In this document: positions 60,371 to 64,000 of the stretch, piece by piece | Position numbering within the stretch: position 1 is the first letter of the stretch | Layout of the letters: each line of letters begins with the position of its first letter | NCBI RefSeq assembly: GCF_902459555.1 | Contig: NZ_CABPSM010000013.1 | Span: forward strand, 1 to 64,000 | Length of the DNA stretch: 64,000 bases | Direction: 5' to 3' | DNA from: Pandoraea horticolens | GTDB lineage: Bacteria; Pseudomonadota; Gammaproteobacteria; Burkholderiales; Burkholderiaceae | Translations under genes and position numbers: made by a program | Notes under the pieces: generated by a model | The model's database searches: none | What the model saw: only the letters and a program-made list of their open reading frames with translations | What the model was told of the DNA's origin: nothing

Positions 60371-61116
60371 TGACGATCGATGTGGCCAACCCCCTCCCCT
60401 CACGCAATGCAACGTCCCCGATGACGCCGCACACCGGGCGCTGGCCCTGGCGGGCCATGGCGGCAGCGTTAGCGGTGGAGGCGATCCTGTTGGGGTTGAC
60501 GACAGGATGGCTCGCCAGTGGCACGCCAACGCCGCAAACGGTTAGCACCGACGCCCCGGTGATGTTGTCGATGCTCGTGCCTGAACCGGAAGCGACGCCC
60601 ACGCCGGCCGCCAAACCCGCCGAGCCTGCCAAGTTGCCCTCACCGTCCATCAAGCGCGAAGTCGTAGCGAAACCGGACACGTCGCACGTCCGCAAGCCGG
60701 CACAGGTGCCTCGCGCGACGGTAAATGCCGAAGCGCCACTGATCGAGACGGTGAGCGGTGCGGACGCCCCGCCGGCACCGTCCGCAGCCCCCGCAACTTT
60801 GCCCGCCGCACCGCCAGTAGCCGCCAGTTCCGGCCCCGACGAGCGGTTCGTTGCCAAGTTGCGCGCCGCCGTGCAGGCGGCCGTCGTCTATCCGATGGCG
60901 TTACGGGGTATGGGGCTGGCGGCCAGCATAGACGTCGAGTTCGTCTATATGGATGGGAGGGTTTCGAACGTACACGTCGCCCGTCCTGGGCATGTGGCAA
61001 CACTCGATGAAGCCGCCATTGCCGCAGTGCAACGGGCCGCGATGCCCTCTGCGCCTCCGAGTCTGGCAGGGACGCCACATGCATTCAAAGTGCGCGTGAT
61101 ATTTAGAGAAACGTAA
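60367..61116 (+). CDS. tonB: TonB-family energy transducer (249 aa)
   Basis: One membrane anchor (AMAAALAVEAILLGLTTGWL, about 30-50) is followed by a Pro/Ala-rich periplasmic spacer (about 60-155) and a C-terminal TonB domain (about 160-248). That domain contains AAVVYPMALRGMGLAASIDV and DEAAIAAVQRAAMPSAP. The Tyr-Pro in VVYPMALR is the usual TonB-box-contacting turn. The ATG at 60367 overlaps exbD. Together with the receptor and ExbBD it forms a complete transport energiser. Confidence 0.92.
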   Translation: MMTIDVANPLPSRNATSPMTPHTGRWPWRAMAAALAVEAILLGLTTGWLASGTPTPQTVSTDAPVMLSMLVPEPEATPTPAAKPAEPAKLPSPSIKREVVAKPDTSHVRKPAQVPRATVNAEAPLIETVSGADAPPAPSAAPATLPAAPPVAASSGPDERFVAKLRAAVQAAVVYPMALRGMGLAASIDVEFVYMDGRVSNVHVARPGHVATLDEAAIAAVQRAAMPSAPPSLAGTPHAFKVRVIFRET

Positions 61117-61124
61117 AATGTGGA

Positions 61125-61163
61125 GCGTGAGCTCACGCAATGTATGTTCGCTGTGACATACAT
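61125..61163. terminator. Two adjacent palindromes between convergent tonB and LysR genes
   Basis: A 14-bp perfect palindrome (GCGTGAGCTCACGC, 61125-61138) is followed at once by an 8-bp stem (ATGTATGT, 61140-61147, with ACATACAT, 61156-61163). As both flanking genes end here, a bidirectional transcription stop is likely, though no T-run is present. Confidence 0.5.
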
Positions 61164-61203
61164 ATCCGACGCCGTGCCCGGCTGTGTGAACGCCGAATAA
61201 GTG

Positions 61204-62076
61204 CTAGCGCCCTGAAATCGGCCCAAATGTCTTACCGACAACGTCTACAGCGAAGTCGACGACCGCGCGAATCATTTGGGAACGCCTTAGGTCAGGATGC
61301 ACGACCAGCCAGATTTCGCGCCGAAACGGCTCACCATCGAATGGTAGCGGTTGCAACGAAGGATCATTCTCACCGATAAACACCGGCAGGCCGGCAACAC
61401 CGATGCCCGTGCGTGCTGCCGCGTGCTGCATGGTGATGTCGCTCACTTCGCAGACAATGCGGCGACCTTGAGCGATCGATTGAAGCCACTTTTGATGCGG
61501 CATTTCAGCATATTGCGCTTCATATCCGATAAATGCCCATTCGTTCGGCTTCGATGCCGATGCATATTCCCGGCTTGCATATAGCGCAAAGGCCATTTCG
61601 CCGAGTTTGCGCGTTACGTTTTGAGGCTCCTCGGGGCGGAACAAGCGTATCGCGATGTCCGCCTCGCGACGCCCCAGCGACACGCTTTGTGCTTGACTGG
61701 CAATCGCCAACCGAATGCCCGGGTGCAATTGCACGAACAGATGCAGGTGCTTTGCGAAGAGATTATTTGCGAGGACAGGCGGCACGCTGATCACCACAGT
61801 GCCCTGCATGGGGGCCTGTTCCGCCTGCGCGAGCCGTTCGATGGAGAACGAGTTCTCCTCTATCTTCTCGGCGACTTCGAGAACCTGCTGGCCTGCGGCG
61901 GTGAGCCGGCAGGCGCGTGGCATCCGGTCGACAAGGCGCATGTTCAGTTCAGCTTCGAGCGCGCTCAAGCGCCGGCTGGCGGTTGCATGATCGACCTTCA
62001 GCCGGCGCGCGGCCGCCGAGATGCTGCCCGATTGTGCGATAGCGATAAAAAAGCGCAGGTTTTCCCAGTCGAACAT
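61204..62076 (-). CDS. LysR-family regulator, divergent from an MFS exporter (290 aa)
   Basis: The protein has an N-terminal HTH (1-60, MFDWENLRFFIAIAQSGSIS, AARRLKVDHATASRRLSALE) and a substrate-binding-like C-terminal domain (about 90-288). The ATG at 62076 follows CTGGAGA; the frame upstream to 62148 lies in the divergent promoter region. It most likely controls the adjacent MFS gene and itself, as is usual for such divergent pairs. The inducer is unknown. Confidence 0.9.
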   Translation of the reverse strand: MFDWENLRFFIAIAQSGSISAAARRLKVDHATASRRLSALEAELNMRLVDRMPRACRLTAAGQQVLEVAEKIEENSFSIERLAQAEQAPMQGTVVISVPPVLANNLFAKHLHLFVQLHPGIRLAIASQAQSVSLGRREADIAIRLFRPEEPQNVTRKLGEMAFALYASREYASASKPNEWAFIGYEAQYAEMPHQKWLQSIAQGRRIVCEVSDITMQHAAARTGIGVAGLPVFIGENDPSLQPLPFDGEPFRREIWLVVHPDLRRSQMIRAVVDFAVDVVGKTFGPISGR

Positions 62077-62099
62077 CGGTGCGTTTTCTCCAGTTAGCC

Positions 62100-62124
62100 G
62101 TGCGAGTTTACGGAATATTCGCAC
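62100..62124. promoter_or_regulatory. Putative LysR operator in the divergent spacer
   Basis: GTGCGA at 62100-62105 and TCGCAC at 62119-62124 form an inverted repeat with 13 bases between, including TTTACGGAATA. It lies between the LysR start and the MFS start, where a LysR-type activation site is expected. Confidence 0.5.
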
Positions 62125-62172
62125 AGAAGGAGGTTCCTTACACTGCAACCTTCCGTATTCGAAGGATCACCC

Positions 62173-63585
62173 ATGCACACCCCATCGAGGCTCCGTCCTC
62201 ACTTGGTCCAGATTGCGACATGCCTTGGCTTCGTCGTCGTACTGATTGACGTCAGCGTCGTCAATGTCGCGCTTGACGCATTGCGGGCCGTCTTTCGCGC
62301 GAACGTCACGGGCCTGCAATGGGTCGTCAACGCGTATGCGCTCGTCTTCGCGTCATCGCTGTTGATGGCAGGCGCACTTGGCGACCGGCTCGGCACCAAG
62401 CGCGTATTCATGACTGGCTACGCGATTTTCACGCTCGCGTCGATTGGCTGCGGCCTCGCGCAGTCCTTGGAGGCCTTGTTAGCATGGCGTCTCGTCCAGG
62501 GCATAGGCGCATCGCTGCTGGTGCCGAACTCACTGGCTATCCTGAGGCTAGCGTTCCATGACCCAGCCGCGCGCGGCCGGGCGATCGGTTGGTGGGGGGC
62601 CGGTGGCGGTATCGCGCTGGCCGCCGGCCCGGTGATCGGCGGGTTGCTCGTCACCACGCTCGGGTGGCGCAGCATCTTCCTGGTGAACGTGCCTGTCGGC
62701 ATCGTCGGCATCTGGATGACGTGGCGCTTCGCGCCCGGCACCGATGCGCAACGCGACCGCAATCTGGACGTTCCTGGACAACTGGCTGGTGCGCTAACGC
62801 TGGCCGCGTTCACGTACGCGCTGACCGAAGCCAGCGCCCTTGGTTGGCAGAGCCCAGTCATTCTCGGCGCGCTCGCACTGAGCATTGCGTCAGGCCTCGC
62901 GTTCGTGCGGTTCGAAGCGCGCAACCCCGTCGCGATGCTGCCGCCCGCATTGTGGCGGAACCGGACGATTCTGAGCACGACCGCCATCGGCGTAATCCTG
63001 AACCTCGCCTTCTACGGTGTCGTCTTCGCGTTGAGCCTGCTCTTTCAGACGATCTGGCATATGGCGCCGGTACGGACAGGCGTGGCATTCCTGCCGATGA
63101 TGGGCATCCTGATGGTCATGAATATCGTCGCGGGACGACTGGCCAGCCGAATCAGCGCGCGTGCACTGGCTACGGCCGGCATGCTCATCTCGGCTGTCGG
63201 GTATCTGGCGATGATACCGGCGCTCGCCGCGCAGTCTCCCTGGGTGCTCGCATTGCCGATGTTGCTAGCAGGCAGCGGCGTAGCTCTCACGATTCCGACT
63301 ATCACCCACGCGATGCTTGCGGCGGTAAACAGTGCACAGTCGGGCATCGCGTCCGGCTTGCTGAACGCGGCGCGCCAGATCGGAGGGGTGATGGGCGTCG
63401 CACTGTTTGGCTTCTTTGTACGTCACACGGAGACGGCGCTGTTCATCCGCGGCGTCGAGCAGGCACTAGTGACTTCCGCCCTGCTGTTGCTTGTAGGGGC
63501 CGCGATAGCCTTACGAAACCTGAATACGGCGAGGCAGACCGCTCGGCCGAGTGTGGCCGTTGGCAGCCTCGAAGCGGACATTTGA
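62173..63585 (+). CDS. DHA2-type MFS drug/proton antiporter (470 aa)
   Basis: This is a 14-helix major facilitator of the EmrB/QacA (DHA2) branch. Motifs include DVSVVNVALDALRA in helix 1, LQWVVNAYALVFASSLLMAG, GALGDRLGTKRVFMTGYAIF (motif A region), WRLVQGIGASLLVPNSLAIL and WWGAGGGIALAAGPVIGGLL (motif C region). It is expected to expel toxic compounds, possibly antibiotics or dyes. It starts 96 bases from the divergent LysR gene; the short leader includes an inverted element (CCTTC...GAAGG, 62150-62166) that overlaps the GAAGGA ribosome site. Confidence 0.94.
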   Translation: MHTPSRLRPHLVQIATCLGFVVVLIDVSVVNVALDALRAVFRANVTGLQWVVNAYALVFASSLLMAGALGDRLGTKRVFMTGYAIFTLASIGCGLAQSLEALLAWRLVQGIGASLLVPNSLAILRLAFHDPAARGRAIGWWGAGGGIALAAGPVIGGLLVTTLGWRSIFLVNVPVGIVGIWMTWRFAPGTDAQRDRNLDVPGQLAGALTLAAFTYALTEASALGWQSPVILGALALSIASGLAFVRFEARNPVAMLPPALWRNRTILSTTAIGVILNLAFYGVVFALSLLFQTIWHMAPVRTGVAFLPMMGILMVMNIVAGRLASRISARALATAGMLISAVGYLAMIPALAAQSPWVLALPMLLAGSGVALTIPTITHAMLAAVNSAQSGIASGLLNAARQIGGVMGVALFGFFVRHTETALFIRGVEQALVTSALLLLVGAAIALRNLNTARQTARPSVAVGSLEADI

Positions 63586-63679
63586 ATGGAATGGAGTGGT
63601 AGCAAGCCGCAGGCTGATGTTAGCCGGAAGCGGCCTTGCGCTACTGGCCGTTCCCGCCCCGAAGCGGTTGCTCATCCCT

Positions 63680-64000
63680 TTATCGCGATTCGGTGGGTAA
63701 CCTGGAATAAAGCAGAAAATCTCCAGGTGTTCCACGGACCATCCGGTAAGAGCGCAGCAGCCCTTCGCGTTGGAAGTGACAACGCCGGAGAACGCTCTCT
63801 GAACGCGAGTTTGTTCTCAGAACCGTTGCTTGCACGCGAACGAAGCCATACGTAAAGAAAGACCATCGCGTAACAGCGTCGCATACCGCACTCGCAATTC
63901 CTCTTCCCCAATGCGATGGGGCAAGGTCATAGGCGATTTCGGCAGTCCTGTTGGCGCTTGAGACAGTATGAAACCCGATCGTACCGACCAATTGCAGGCT
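63680..64000 (-). CDS. GNAT-family N-acetyltransferase, C-terminal part (5' end outside window)
   Basis: The frame stays open to the right window edge, so the N-terminus lies outside. The visible 106 residues carry the GNAT core of the RimJ/RimL type. The first strand is VGTIGFHTV, then AEIAYDLAPSHWGRGIASAV with the acetyl-CoA loop GRGIAS, then RVQATVLRTNSRSESVLRRC and the last strands. The substrate is unknown, but this group often acetylates ribosomal proteins or toxins. Confidence 0.88.
   Translation of the reverse strand, partial: SLQLVGTIGFHTVSSANRTAEIAYDLAPSHWGRGIASAVCDAVTRWSFFTYGFVRVQATVLRTNSRSESVLRRCHFQREGLLRSYRMVRGTPGDFLLYSRLPTESR

Overview
The window is about 60 % GC with AT-rich islands, and its gene content points to a Burkholderiaceae member (Burkholderia/Pandoraea-like). 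The strongest clue is a type III secretion locus in the same gene order as the Burkholderia pseudomallei Bsa (Salmonella SPI-1-type) system. The species cannot be settled from this sequence alone. No rRNA, tRNA or CRISPR array was seen.

Region 1 (1-9.8 kb): a tandem family of RCC1-like beta-propeller proteins and Ig-like/lectin-like proteins, all on the + strand. It holds a partial gene at the window edge, a 1076-residue Ig+RCC1 fusion, a three-piece pseudogene, two short RCC1-only paralogues joined by an ATGA overlap, and an Ig/BIG2/lectin-like protein. Shared flanking sequences show that the array grew by duplication and is decaying in part.

Region 2 (9.8-19.4 kb): a mosaic of regulators (CSS-EAL c-di-GMP phosphodiesterase, MdcR-type LysR, LuxR solo), aquaporin Z and a halovibrin-like secreted protein, with long gaps and IS3/IS110-type remnants.

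Region 3 (19.4-45.8 kb): a complete-looking injectisome island. On the - strand, read from 39.3 kb down to 19.4 kb: InvF/BsaN-type activator, secretin, gatekeeper, export gate, chaperone, ATPase, stalk, ruler, C-ring, SctRSTU, translocator chaperone, translocators BipB and BipC, an H-NS-like protein, tip protein BipD, a SipA/BapA-position effector and an acyl carrier protein. On the + strand, divergent from the activator: SctD, needle, inner rod, SctJ, SctK, SctL and an OrgC-position protein, followed by a DUF2827 glycosyltransferase-like gene and an IagB-type lytic transglycosylase. Overlapping or abutting genes indicate long polycistronic operons.

Region 4 (45.8-51.9 kb): a low-order accessory zone with IS3 fragments, a small beta-rich orphan, a low-GC orphan (candidate effector), a CPBP membrane protease bracketed by inverted copies of the 5' end of another orphan gene, and that orphan itself. 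Pieces of the same orphan family also lie on the far side of the T3SS next to a truncated transposase.

Region 5 (51.9-64 kb): ordinary well-kept genes. An OmpR-type two-component system is followed by a class A-like PAP2 phosphatase, a secreted type I phosphodiesterase/phosphatase, a TonB-dependent receptor and ExbB-ExbD-TonB, which together look like a phosphoester or metal scavenging module. Then come a divergent LysR/DHA2-MFS pair and a partial GNAT acetyltransferase at the right edge.
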